From RGIG4608 sp045606265 (lineage in GTDB: Bacteria > Bacillota > Clostridia > Oscillospirales > CAG-272), in assembly GCA_045606265.1 (NCBI GenBank), contig JAZURO010000233.1:10817-74816 (forward strand): DNA of 64,000 bases. Reading direction: 5' to 3'. This document shows positions 41,801-50,265 of this stretch, piece by piece. The notes beneath the pieces are model-generated. The model was given only the letters and a program-made list of their open reading frames with translations, was not told the DNA's origin and made no database searches. Both the position numbers and the translations under genes were made by a program. Within the stretch, counting starts at the first letter, position 1. The number at the start of each line of letters is the position of its first letter.

Positions 41801-43831
41801 ATGGGAAAAATAAACGTATTATCGTTTGCGGTTGCAAATCTGATCGCTGCGGGCGAAGTTGTTGACAGACCTGCGTCGGTAATAAAAGAGTTACTTGAAA
41901 ATGCAATTGACTCAGGTGCTAAACAAATAACCGTTGAAATAAAGAACGGTGGAATTACATATATGCGTGTATCAGATAACGGTTGCGGAATCGAAGCTGA
42001 AGATCTTCCCATAGCTATCAAGCGCCACGCAACGAGTAAGATAAAAACGTCCGATGATCTGATGAAAATTCTCACACTCGGTTTTAGAGGCGAAGCTCTT
42101 GCTGCCATCGCATCGGTTTCCGATCTCAGAATTATATCCAAGGTTGAGAATGCAACCTATGGTGCAATGATTGAATCACACGGTGGAGAAATTACAGAAT
42201 ACAGCGAGCAAGCTGCAAGACAGGGCACAACAGTAATTGTTGAAAACCTTTTTGCCAATATTCCCGCAAGAAGAAAGTTTTTGAAACGTGATGCCACCGA
42301 AGCAAGTGCGATTGGAACCATAATTGAAAAGATCGCATTTTCTCATCCTGAAATTTCTTTCCGCTTTATTTCTGACGGCAGTCTTAAACTTGAAACACCG
42401 GGTGACGGTAAGCTCGAAAACGTAATCTATACGGTTATGGGCAAGCAAATGCAAAATGCTATGATATATGTTGACAGCGAGATCAACGACATCAGAGTAC
42501 AGGGATATATAGGTCGCTCAGATGTTGTTAAATCTAATCGAAATTATCAGAATTTTTTTATTAACAACAGATATATCAAAAGCAAACTCGCAATAGCCGC
42601 TATTGAGCAGGCATATACATCATATTTGCCGCCTGAAAAATTCCCTTGTTGCGTTCTTAATTTGATTATCAATCCCGCAACGGTGGATATTAATGTTCAC
42701 CCCACAAAGCTTGAGGTGAAATTTGCAAATGAGAAGCCCGTATTTGAGGCGATTTATCATACGGTAAAAACTGCACTTGAAGAAAATACGACCCGACCTG
42801 AGATTCAAATCGGTCAACGTAAAAATGATACTTTTACACGTATTTCGGCAGAACAGTTCAGAAATATAGCTGATGCACGTCCAGTATCTCACGCTTTTGC
42901 TCCGATAGTTGATTCACGGCAGGAAGAAAAGATCGAGCAGTTGAATTATTCGGATGTACCTGCTGTGCCAGTGACAGAAGAGCCAAAGCCACCAATTGTA
43001 ATCGAAGAAAATATAGAAGAAAGGGTAATTCCTAAGGAAGCTCTGATTCTTCACGAAAAGTATTCAGTATTGTCTGATGAAGATTTCATCAAGCTAAATC
43101 CTTGCGAGGTTTTGGAATTCTATTCAAATTATATTTCTTACATAATAGATCCCAACGAGCCACGTATTGATTATGATACATTTGATTATGTAGATGATGA
43201 ATTTGCCGATCAGTATCAGTCAATATCTCAGACAGATACTCCTCCTGCTATTCCTGTTTACCGAATTGTCGGCGAAGTATTCAACTCTTATCTGATAGTT
43301 GAACGTGATGATAAAATACTAATTATTGATAAGCACGCAGCTCACGAAAGAATTATCTTTGAAAAGAATAAGGAAATGATGAAGTCAAAGGAGCCATCCT
43401 CTCAAATTCTAATAACTCCTATTGAAATTATGCTCACCTCTGCTGAAATTGCAGTAGTCAATGATTATTTCACGGAATTTGAAAAGCTCGGCTTCAAGCT
43501 TCAAACAAAAAAATACAGTATTCTTGTATATTCAATACCTACCGAGCTTGCTTCGTGCGATGTTCAGGATACCTTATCTACAATGATAAACAGAATCAAA
43601 GACGGTCTTGGTAATGCAAAGCTTACCCGTGATATACTCTTTGAAAAAGCATTGTATCAAGCATCCTGCAAAGCAGCAATAAAAGCGGGCAGGGAATACG
43701 TAGAAGCACATGTCGAATGGATCGTTGAGCAGCTGATGAAAATCCCCGACATTACGTTTTGCCCACACGGCAGACCCGTTGCTATGGAGCTTTCAAAAAG
43801 GAATCTTGACCATCAATTCGAGCGAACATAA
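41801..43831 (+). CDS. mutL: DNA mismatch repair endonuclease MutL
   Basis: A 676-residue GHKL ATPase and endonuclease. ATPase motifs: LIAAGEVVDRPASVIKELLENAID, DNGCGI, TLGFRGEAL. A flexible Pro/Glu-rich linker (about 345-400) leads to the C-terminal domain with DKHAAHERIIFE near 510 (the DQHA-x2-E-x4-E metal motif with Lys for Gln), SCKAAIKAG and CPHGRP. MutH-less bacteria have such a nicking MutL. It is translated after mutS and precedes tgt by 21 bp. Confidence 0.96.
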   Translation: MGKINVLSFAVANLIAAGEVVDRPASVIKELLENAIDSGAKQITVEIKNGGITYMRVSDNGCGIEAEDLPIAIKRHATSKIKTSDDLMKILTLGFRGEALAAIASVSDLRIISKVENATYGAMIESHGGEITEYSEQAARQGTTVIVENLFANIPARRKFLKRDATEASAIGTIIEKIAFSHPEISFRFISDGSLKLETPGDGKLENVIYTVMGKQMQNAMIYVDSEINDIRVQGYIGRSDVVKSNRNYQNFFINNRYIKSKLAIAAIEQAYTSYLPPEKFPCCVLNLIINPATVDINVHPTKLEVKFANEKPVFEAIYHTVKTALEENTTRPEIQIGQRKNDTFTRISAEQFRNIADARPVSHAFAPIVDSRQEEKIEQLNYSDVPAVPVTEEPKPPIVIEENIEERVIPKEALILHEKYSVLSDEDFIKLNPCEVLEFYSNYISYIIDPNEPRIDYDTFDYVDDEFADQYQSISQTDTPPAIPVYRIVGEVFNSYLIVERDDKILIIDKHAAHERIIFEKNKEMMKSKEPSSQILITPIEIMLTSAEIAVVNDYFTEFEKLGFKLQTKKYSILVYSIPTELASCDVQDTLSTMINRIKDGLGNAKLTRDILFEKALYQASCKAAIKAGREYVEAHVEWIVEQLMKIPDITFCPHGRPVAMELSKRNLDHQFERT

Positions 43832-43852
43832 CCCCTTACGAAAGGAACAATA

Positions 43853-44998
43853 ATGAGTAAAAATTTTGACCTAATTAAGACCGAAGGACGTGCAAGACGT
43901 GGTGTTTTGCATACTGTTCACGGTGACATACAAACCCCCGTATTTATGAACGTTGGCACTTGTGCGGCAATAAAAGGTGGCGTATCCACAATGGATTTAA
44001 GAGAGCTAAAATGCCAAGTAGAGCTTTCCAATACATACCACCTTCACGTAAGACCCGGGGATAGATTAATAAAAGAAATGGGCGGCATACACAAATTCTT
44101 TAATTGGGATAAACCTGTATTAACCGACAGTGGCGGATTCCAGGTATTCTCACTCGCTTCCCTCAGAAAAATTACTGAGGAAGGTGTGCATTTTGCCTCA
44201 CACGTTGATGGTAGAAAGATTTTTATGGGACCTGAAGAAAGTATGCAGATTCAGTCTAATCTTGCATCCACAATCGCTATGGCATTTGATGAATGTATTG
44301 AAAACCCCGCTGAATATCAATACGTTCAACAATCGTGTGACAGAACAACAAGATGGCTTGTTCGTTGCAAGGCAGAGATGCAACGTCTAAATTCGTTGCC
44401 GGATACCATTAATAAACACCAAATGCTCTTTGGCATCAATCAGGGCAGCACTTATGACGATCTTCGAATAAAGCATATGCAGGAAATAGCTGAGCTTGAT
44501 CTTGACGGATATGCAATTGGAGGTCTTGCCGTAGGTGAATCTACTGAGGAAATGTACAGAATTATTGATGTTGTTGAACCCTATATGCCAACAGATAAGC
44601 CCCGTTACCTTATGGGAGTTGGTACCCCCTTAAATATTCTTGAAGCCGTTCACAGAGGAGTTGATTTCTTTGACTGCGTAATGCCATCAAGAAATGCCCG
44701 TCACGGAAATCTTTTTACCTGGCACGGTAGAATGAACGTAATGAACGAGCAGTATGCAAAGGATCCAAGACCTTTCGATGAGGGATGCGGTTGTCCAACG
44801 TGCAGAAATTACAGCAGATCATATATAAGGCATCTTATAAAGGCAAAGGAAGCACTTGGAATGCGACTTGCTGTTATTCATAATCTCTATTTCTATAATG
44901 AATTAACCGAGAAGATCAGAGAAGCACTTGACGGAGGGTATTTTGAAGAGTTTTATCAAAAATACCGTAATATTCTTGCCGAGAGACTTCACGATTAA
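43853..44998 (+). CDS. tgt: Queuine/preQ1 tRNA-ribosyltransferase
   Basis: A 381-residue enzyme that exchanges G34 for preQ1 in tRNAs with GUN anticodons. Catalytic Asp residues lie in TDSGGFQVFS and FDCVMPSR; GGLAVGES forms the substrate loop. The zinc motif CGCPTCRNYSRSYIRH is intact. ATG follows CGAAAGGAA. No other queuosine gene is in the window, so preQ1 supply lies elsewhere. Confidence 0.97.
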   Translation: MSKNFDLIKTEGRARRGVLHTVHGDIQTPVFMNVGTCAAIKGGVSTMDLRELKCQVELSNTYHLHVRPGDRLIKEMGGIHKFFNWDKPVLTDSGGFQVFSLASLRKITEEGVHFASHVDGRKIFMGPEESMQIQSNLASTIAMAFDECIENPAEYQYVQQSCDRTTRWLVRCKAEMQRLNSLPDTINKHQMLFGINQGSTYDDLRIKHMQEIAELDLDGYAIGGLAVGESTEEMYRIIDVVEPYMPTDKPRYLMGVGTPLNILEAVHRGVDFFDCVMPSRNARHGNLFTWHGRMNVMNEQYAKDPRPFDEGCGCPTCRNYSRSYIRHLIKAKEALGMRLAVIHNLYFYNELTEKIREALDGGYFEEFYQKYRNILAERLHD

Positions 44999-45015
44999 AA
45001 TAAATTCAAATTGTC

Positions 45016-45070
45016 TTGAAAATCATTCAAATATATCAATATTATATCTTTTATGGCAAGCCAGCCATAA
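45016..45070 (+). promoter_or_regulatory. Possible promoter and leader hairpin of glyS
   Basis: TTGAAA (45016-45021) and TATTAT (45040-45045) have an 18-bp spacer. A 7-bp hairpin, TTATGGC (45051-45057) with GCCATAA (45064-45070), lies at the start of the transcript, just ahead of the ribosome binding site. It is too short to be a glycine T-box. Confidence 0.42.
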
Positions 45071-45088
45071 GGAAGAAAGGTGATCAAA

Positions 45089-46492
45089 ATGAACAACACA
45101 GAAAAAACAATGGACAAAGTAGTTGCTTTATGCAAAAACCGTGGATTTATTTTCCCCGGATCCGAGATTTACGGAGGCCTCGCTAATACTTGGGATTACG
45201 GCCCTCTCGGCGTAGAGCTCAAAAACAACATCAAGCGTGCTTGGTGGAAGAAATTCGTGCAAGAGAACAAATATAATGTTGGTCTCGATGCGGCGATTCT
45301 TATGAACCCTCAAACCTGGGTAGCATCGGGACATCTTGCAGGATTTTCTGATCCTATGATGGACTGCCGTGAATGTCATGAAAGATTCCGTGCAGACAAG
45401 CTTATTGAGGATTGGTGTGAAGAAACAGGATTTACTCTTGAAAAGCCCATCGACGCTTTTTCACAGCCTGAGCTTAAAGCTTTTGTTGAGGAACACAACA
45501 TTCCTTGTCCTACCTGTAAAAAGCATAACTTTACCGACATCCGTCAGTTTAATCTTATGTTTAAGACCTTCCAAGGTGTAACCGAGGACTCTAAAAACAC
45601 AGTATATCTCCGTCCTGAAACTGCGCAGGGTATCTTCACCAACTTTGCAAACGTTCAAAGAACAACAAGAAGAAAATTGCCATTTGGTATCGGACAAATA
45701 GGTAAATCATTCAGAAACGAAATTACTCCCGGTAACTTTATCTTCCGTGTAAGAGAATTTGAACAAATGGAGCTTGAATTCTTCTGCAAGCCAGGAACTG
45801 ATCTTGAATGGTTCGCATATTGGAGAAACTTCTGCCATCAATGGCTCCTTGATATCGGTCTTAAAGATGAAAATCTTCGTCTTCGTGACCACGATCCCGA
45901 AGAGCTTTGCTTCTATTCAAAAGCAACAACTGACTTTGAGTTTTTGTTCCCATTTGGTTGGGGTGAGCTTTGGGGCGTAGCTGACAGAACTGATTATGAC
46001 CTTACACAGCACCAGAATGAGTCAAAGAAGGATCTCACTTATTTTGATCCCGAAACAAACGAAAGATACACTCCTTACGTTATTGAGCCCTCTCTTGGTG
46101 TTGAAAGAAGTGTACTTGCAGTTCTTTGCGATGCATATGACGAAGAAGTAATTGATGCCGAAAAGAATGACGTAAGAACGGTTCTTCGTATTCATCCCGC
46201 ACTTGCTCCCGTTAAGGCGGCAATTCTTCCTCTTTCAAAGAAACTTTCAGATAAAGCTGATGAAATTTTCTGTGATCTTTCAAAGCACTTTAACGTAGAA
46301 TTCGACGAAACCGGTTCTATTGGCAAGAGATACAGACGTCAGGATGAAATTGGTACGCCTTTGTGTATTACTTATGACTTTGATTCTGAAAATGACGGTT
46401 GCGTGACTATTAGAGACAGAGACACAATGGAGCAGATCAGACTCCCCATTACTGAGCTTAAATCTTATATTGAAAATAAAATTCAGTTTTAA
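45089..46492 (+). CDS. glyS: Glycyl-tRNA synthetase, homodimeric class II type
   Basis: A 467-residue alpha2-type synthetase, as in most Firmicutes of the Gly1 class, with the N-terminal ALCKNRGFIFPGSEIYGG, a zinc-binding-like insert (MDCRECHERF and PCPTCKKH), class II motif 2 FRNEITPGNFIFRVREFEQMELEFF and motif 3 VIEPSLGVERSVLAVL, and the C-terminal anticodon-binding domain. ATG 45089 lies 8 bp behind AAAGGTGATC. No T-box leader is present. Confidence 0.96.
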   Translation: MNNTEKTMDKVVALCKNRGFIFPGSEIYGGLANTWDYGPLGVELKNNIKRAWWKKFVQENKYNVGLDAAILMNPQTWVASGHLAGFSDPMMDCRECHERFRADKLIEDWCEETGFTLEKPIDAFSQPELKAFVEEHNIPCPTCKKHNFTDIRQFNLMFKTFQGVTEDSKNTVYLRPETAQGIFTNFANVQRTTRRKLPFGIGQIGKSFRNEITPGNFIFRVREFEQMELEFFCKPGTDLEWFAYWRNFCHQWLLDIGLKDENLRLRDHDPEELCFYSKATTDFEFLFPFGWGELWGVADRTDYDLTQHQNESKKDLTYFDPETNERYTPYVIEPSLGVERSVLAVLCDAYDEEVIDAEKNDVRTVLRIHPALAPVKAAILPLSKKLSDKADEIFCDLSKHFNVEFDETGSIGKRYRRQDEIGTPLCITYDFDSENDGCVTIRDRDTMEQIRLPITELKSYIENKIQF

Positions 46493-46519
46493 TAATCAAT
46501 AGGACGGAGGAAATATCAA

Positions 46520-48238
46520 ATGAAAAACAGAAAAAAGAATTATCCGTTATATGAAACAACAATATTTGAAGACTTTAGAATAATGACCGAGAACGTTGCC
46601 AATAAGTATCCTAACAAAGTTGCATATTCGTTCAAAGAGAATCCCCACAAGCCCGAGATTACAAAGAAAACGTTTGCTGAAACAAGAACCTATATCGTTG
46701 CTATGGGTACGGGACTTGTTGATTTCGGCGTGCGTGAAAAGCATATCGCTATTGTTGGTGAAGCATCATATAACTGGGTAACTTCTTATTATGCAACTAT
46801 GTCTATCGGCGCAGTTACTGTACCGATTGACAAGGAGCTCCCGGCTGATGATATCAAGAGCATTATAGAAACAGCTGAATGTGACTTTGTAATTTACAGT
46901 TCAGTAATTGATGCTAAAATCAAAGCTATTAGAGAATCTATTTCAATCTCCCCCAAGTTTATTTGTATGAGCAAAAAAACTGAAATTGAAGACGTTACAA
47001 TGCTCTCTGACATTATTGCCCGTGGTGAAAAGCTCGTTGCTGACGGTGATAACTCTTATTATGATTATGATCTTGACCCTAACAAGCTTGCGAGTATCGT
47101 GTTTACGTCAGGTACAACCGGAAAGGGAAAGGGTGTTATGCTCACGCAGACCAATATCGTTTCCGATATGACACAGGGTATGTATAACTTCAATATCACA
47201 CCCAAAACACTTTGCGTTTTGCCCCCTCATCATACATTTGGTTCAACAGTTAACTTCGTTGGTCACTATGCACAGGGAGCTGAGGTTTATATTTCAAACG
47301 GCCTTAAATACATACTTAACGAGCTTAAAGAACAACAGCCGACTCACCTTATCTTAGTTCCTCTTTTTGTTGAAACGTTCTATAAGAGAATTTGGGCAAC
47401 AGCTGAAAAGCAGGGAAAAGACAAGCTTCTCCGTACAATGATTAAAGCAAGCAACGGTATGAGAAAGGTTGGTATTGACCTTCGTAAGAAGCTTTTTGCA
47501 AGTGTAACAAGCGCTTTTGGCGGAAAACTCGAAATGATTATTTGCGGTGGCGCTGCACTTAACCAAGATATTATTGATACATTTGAAAGCATTGGTATTG
47601 TAATTCTTAACGGTTATGGAATTACCGAATGTGCCCCTCTTATTTCCTGTAACAGAAATGAATACAGAAAGAACGGTAGTGTTGGTACGCCCATTATCGG
47701 TGAAAAGGTTAAAATTGCTGATCCCGATGAAAACGGAGAGGGAGAGATTTGTGTTAAAGGTCCCAATGTTATGATGGGTTACTATAAGAATCCCGAAGCA
47801 ACCGAAGCTGCTTTTGATAAAGACGGATATTTCAAAACCGGTGACTTTGGTAAGCTTGACGAAGAAGGCTGGATCTATATTACAGGACGTCTCAAAAATC
47901 TTATCATTCTTTCAAACGGTAAGAATGTTTATCCCGAAGAAATCGAAACTGAAATTTCACGTATTTACGGTGTTAACGAGGTTGTAGTTTACGAAGGACT
48001 TAACAAAGACGGTTCAAGTAAGGATTGTATCGTTGCTGAAATTTATCCTGACTTTGACGCCCTTAAAGCTCACGGAATTACCGATACACAAAAGCATTTC
48101 AAAGACGGAGTTAATGAGATTAACAAGAGAAGCGCACCCTATAAGAAGGTACAGATCGTTAAGATCAGAAATGAAGAATTTGAAAAGAATACTTCAAAGA
48201 AGATTATTAGATTCAAAATTAACAGAATTGTTGACTAA
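46520..48238 (+). CDS. AMP-dependent acyl-CoA/acyl-acid synthetase (FadD/FAA1-like)
   Basis: A 572-residue AMP-binding enzyme that activates a fatty or other carboxylic acid. The P-loop-like motif FTSGTTGKGKGVML (near residue 193), the ANL motif NGYGITECAP, the TGDFGKLDEEGWIYITGR motif and the C-terminal NGKNVYPEEIE segment are intact. It resembles long-chain acyl-CoA synthetases; no membrane anchor is seen. It follows glyS by 27 bp and ends at a strong bidirectional terminator. The substrate is unknown. Confidence 0.9.
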   Translation: MKNRKKNYPLYETTIFEDFRIMTENVANKYPNKVAYSFKENPHKPEITKKTFAETRTYIVAMGTGLVDFGVREKHIAIVGEASYNWVTSYYATMSIGAVTVPIDKELPADDIKSIIETAECDFVIYSSVIDAKIKAIRESISISPKFICMSKKTEIEDVTMLSDIIARGEKLVADGDNSYYDYDLDPNKLASIVFTSGTTGKGKGVMLTQTNIVSDMTQGMYNFNITPKTLCVLPPHHTFGSTVNFVGHYAQGAEVYISNGLKYILNELKEQQPTHLILVPLFVETFYKRIWATAEKQGKDKLLRTMIKASNGMRKVGIDLRKKLFASVTSAFGGKLEMIICGGAALNQDIIDTFESIGIVILNGYGITECAPLISCNRNEYRKNGSVGTPIIGEKVKIADPDENGEGEICVKGPNVMMGYYKNPEATEAAFDKDGYFKTGDFGKLDEEGWIYITGRLKNLIILSNGKNVYPEEIETEISRIYGVNEVVVYEGLNKDGSSKDCIVAEIYPDFDALKAHGITDTQKHFKDGVNEINKRSAPYKKVQIVKIRNEEFEKNTSKKIIRFKINRIVD

Positions 48239-48244
48239 TAACAG

Positions 48245-48282
48245 AAAACACCCTGTAAGATATTCCTTGCAGGGTGTTTTAT
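48245..48282. terminator. Bidirectional terminator between the acyl-CoA synthetase and ASCH genes
   Basis: Fifteen-bp stem (48245-48259 with 48266-48280, one G-U pair), A- and T-runs on both sides. Confidence 0.92.
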
Positions 48283-48618
48283 TTATGTTAATTCAATTTG
48301 TATCGCCAATGCGCCGTATTTTTCAATTTTTTCTTTGGAATAATACTGATACATATCAAATGGATCACTGATTTCATCCTCAGAATAACCTATTTCTGTC
48401 TTGTTATAGTGTTTGTATAACTCAAAAAAATCTTTATAAACGACAGTGTTGATAACTCTAACCGTCATTTCTTCGTTTGTCGTTGTGTTGGTGAAAATTA
48501 TAGTATCGCCTTTTGAAACAAGACATCTTTTTTCATCATTTAATCTCATTTCAACCGTTTTTCTACCTGATTGCATTGATAGAAAAGAGTCGTTCCATAA
48601 ATTCATTCTATGTATCAT
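48283..48618 (-). CDS. ASCH-domain protein
   Basis: A 111-residue protein with the ASCH (PUA-like) pattern: an N-terminal MNLWNDSFLSMQSGRKTVEMRLNDEKR with the Gly-x-Lys-x-x-Glu-x-Arg core, GDTIIFTN, VRVINTVVYKDFFELY and a C-terminal strand with ALAIQIELT. ASCH domains bind RNA or nucleotides; some act as ribonucleases or N4-acetylcytidine amidohydrolases (YqfB). ATG 48618 follows TTGAGGTG and overlaps no more than the spacer after rnhA. Function unknown. Confidence 0.85.
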   Translation of the reverse strand: MIHRMNLWNDSFLSMQSGRKTVEMRLNDEKRCLVSKGDTIIFTNTTTNEEMTVRVINTVVYKDFFELYKHYNKTEIGYSEDEISDPFDMYQYYSKEKIEKYGALAIQIELT

Positions 48619-48625
48619 AAACACC

Positions 48626-49066
48626 TCAATCTACAAAGGAATCAGCAAAATCGGTTGCGAGTTTATCACAACGCTCATTATATGCGTGACCGGCATGTCC
48701 TTTTACCCAAACAAAAGTAATTTCGTGCTTATCAATAAGTCTTAAAAGTAGCTCCCACAAATCGGGATTCAGCGCAGGGGATTTATCAGCTTTTTTCCAT
48801 CCCTTTTCCTTCCACGAATAAACCCATTTTTTCTCAATGGCGTCTATCATATATTTTGAATCGGAATATAATGTTACTTCACATTTTTCTTTAAGAGCAG
48901 AGAGGGCTTTAATTGCGGCTGTAAGCTCCATTCTATTATTAGTTGTAGAACGTTCACCTCCTGAAAGCTCTTTTTCTGTTTTACCGTAAACCAAGATCGC
49001 ACCCCAGCCGCCTTTACCTGGATTTCCACGGCAAGCGCCATCAGTATATATGTCAACGTGTTTCAT
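48626..49066 (-). CDS. rnhA: Ribonuclease HI
   Basis: A 146-residue nuclease that degrades the RNA of RNA-DNA hybrids. Catalytic residues Asp (YTDGACRGNPGKGG), Glu (NNRMELTAAI), Asp (YSDSKYMIDAI) and the C-terminal His/Asp (KGHAGHAYNERCDKLA) are all present. The basic handle (WKEKGWKKADKSPALN) is like the E. coli type. ATG 49066 follows GGGAGAT. It is the first gene of a two-gene unit with the ASCH gene. Confidence 0.96.
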   Translation of the reverse strand: MKHVDIYTDGACRGNPGKGGWGAILVYGKTEKELSGGERSTTNNRMELTAAIKALSALKEKCEVTLYSDSKYMIDAIEKKWVYSWKEKGWKKADKSPALNPDLWELLLRLIDKHEITFVWVKGHAGHAYNERCDKLATDFADSFVD

Positions 49067-49094
49067 AAATATCTCCCGTAATGTTAGTATATTT

Positions 49095-49123
49095 ATATTA
49101 ACATAAATATAAAATAAAGTCAA
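49095..49123 (-). promoter_or_regulatory. Promoter of rnhA
   Basis: On the minus strand, TTGACT at 49123-49118 and TAATAT at 49100-49095, spacer 17 bp. Confidence 0.72.
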
Positions 49124-49142
49124 TATTTTTTCTGTCATAATG

Positions 49143-49171
49143 TTGACAATAATCATGATTTGAGGTAAAAT
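49143..49171 (+). promoter_or_regulatory. Promoter of the COG0523 operon, with a palindrome in the spacer
   Basis: TTGACA at 49143-49148 and TAAAAT at 49166-49171, 17-bp spacer. AATCATGATT (49151-49160), a perfect 10-bp palindrome, lies between the boxes. That position suits a repressor site, for example a metal-sensing repressor. Confidence 0.65.
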
Positions 49172-49213
49172 ATAGAGTGGTTAATTATTATCAAAACAAA
49201 GGAGATTTTACAA

Positions 49214-50257
49214 ATGAAAATTGATATATATTCAGGTTTTTTGGGAGCAGGAAAAACAACGCTTATCAAGAAAATGATAGCTGAGGGCTACAAAAATGAA
49301 AAGCTAATGCTTATAGAAAACGAATTTGGTCAAATTGGTATAGACGGAAGTTTTATGAAGGAATCCGGAATAAACGTAACTGAAATGAATTCCGGTTGTA
49401 TTTGTTGTAGCCTGGTTGGTGACTTTTCAAAGGCACTCAAAGAAGCAATATTAACTTATAATCCTGACCGAATCATTATTGAACCTTCAGGTGTCGGAAA
49501 GCTTTCTGACGTCATTAAAGCCACCGAGAGCGTGCTTAATGAAAATGTAGTTCTTAACGGGCTCACCACCGTTGCAGACGTTAATAAATGCAAAATGTAT
49601 ATGAAAAACTTCGGTGAATTTTTCAATAACCAAATTGAAGAAGCAAAATGCATCGTTCTTAGTCATACTTCAACAGCAAATGAGAAGAAAATAGAAGAAT
49701 GTGTTGCACTTATAAGAGAGAAAAATGCTAACGCAACAATTATTACAACAGATTGGGACAAGCTTAGTGGCGAACAGATTTTGGCAGCTATCGAAAACAG
49801 CAATTCTTTGGAAAAAGCTATTGAGGAATTGAAACATCACCACGAGCATCACCATCATGAACACGATGAACACTGCGATTGCCACGAGCATCACCATCAC
49901 GAGCACGAACATCATCACGAACACGACGAACACTGCGATTGCCACGAGCATCATCATAATCACGAACATCATCACCACCACGCTGATGAAATATTTGATT
50001 CTTGGGGAATTGAAACAGCTAGAAAATATTCGGAAAATGATATCATCAATGCTCTCAATTCTTTTGATAACGAGGAATACGGAGTAATTCTGAGAGCAAA
50101 AGGTATTGTAGATTCAACCGACGGTGAGTGGATATATTTTGACTATATTCCCGGAAGCATAGACGTTCGTCGAGGCACAGCTGATGTAATTGGTAAGCTC
50201 TGTGTTATTGGTTCACAAATCAATCACGAAAAAATCAAAGAACTTTTTAACGTATAG
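49214..50257 (+). CDS. COG0523 (CobW/YciC-like) metal-chaperone GTPase with His-rich repeats
   Basis: A 347-residue G3E GTPase. Walker A is GFLGAGKTT (8-16), the COG0523 metal motif Cys62-Ile-Cys-Cys65 is present, and Walker B-like IIIEPSGVG follows. The expected NKxD motif reads LSHTSTA. A His/Asp/Glu/Cys-rich loop (about 208-256) contains two tandem 20-residue repeats with a Cys-Asp-Cys core. The C-terminal CobW domain follows (VILRAKGIVDS...). Relatives deliver zinc or another metal to client proteins; the His loop suggests metal storage or transfer. It forms a pair with the next gene, 8 bp away. Confidence 0.9.
   Translation: MKIDIYSGFLGAGKTTLIKKMIAEGYKNEKLMLIENEFGQIGIDGSFMKESGINVTEMNSGCICCSLVGDFSKALKEAILTYNPDRIIIEPSGVGKLSDVIKATESVLNENVVLNGLTTVADVNKCKMYMKNFGEFFNNQIEEAKCIVLSHTSTANEKKIEECVALIREKNANATIITTDWDKLSGEQILAAIENSNSLEKAIEELKHHHEHHHHEHDEHCDCHEHHHHEHEHHHEHDEHCDCHEHHHNHEHHHHHADEIFDSWGIETARKYSENDIINALNSFDNEEYGVILRAKGIVDSTDGEWIYFDYIPGSIDVRRGTADVIGKLCVIGSQINHEKIKELFNV
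49859..49978 (+). repeat. Two tandem 60-bp coding repeats (His-rich metal loop)
   Basis: Copies at 49859-49918 and 49919-49978. The first 30 or so bases differ at one position (GAT/GAC); the second halves diverge. They encode the EHDEHCDCHEHHH unit twice, an in-frame duplication. Confidence 0.85.
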
Positions 50258-50265
50258 GAGATAAA

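Noticed and set aside
44999..45088. Glycine T-box or riboswitch before glyS
   Set aside because: The leader after the likely promoter is only about 40 nt with one 7-bp hairpin, far too short for a T-box.
49829..49983. Repeated CAT/CAC triplets resembling a CRISPR-like or microsatellite repeat
   Set aside because: The units are adjacent, in frame and inside the COG0523 gene, with no spacers; they encode His-rich repeats.
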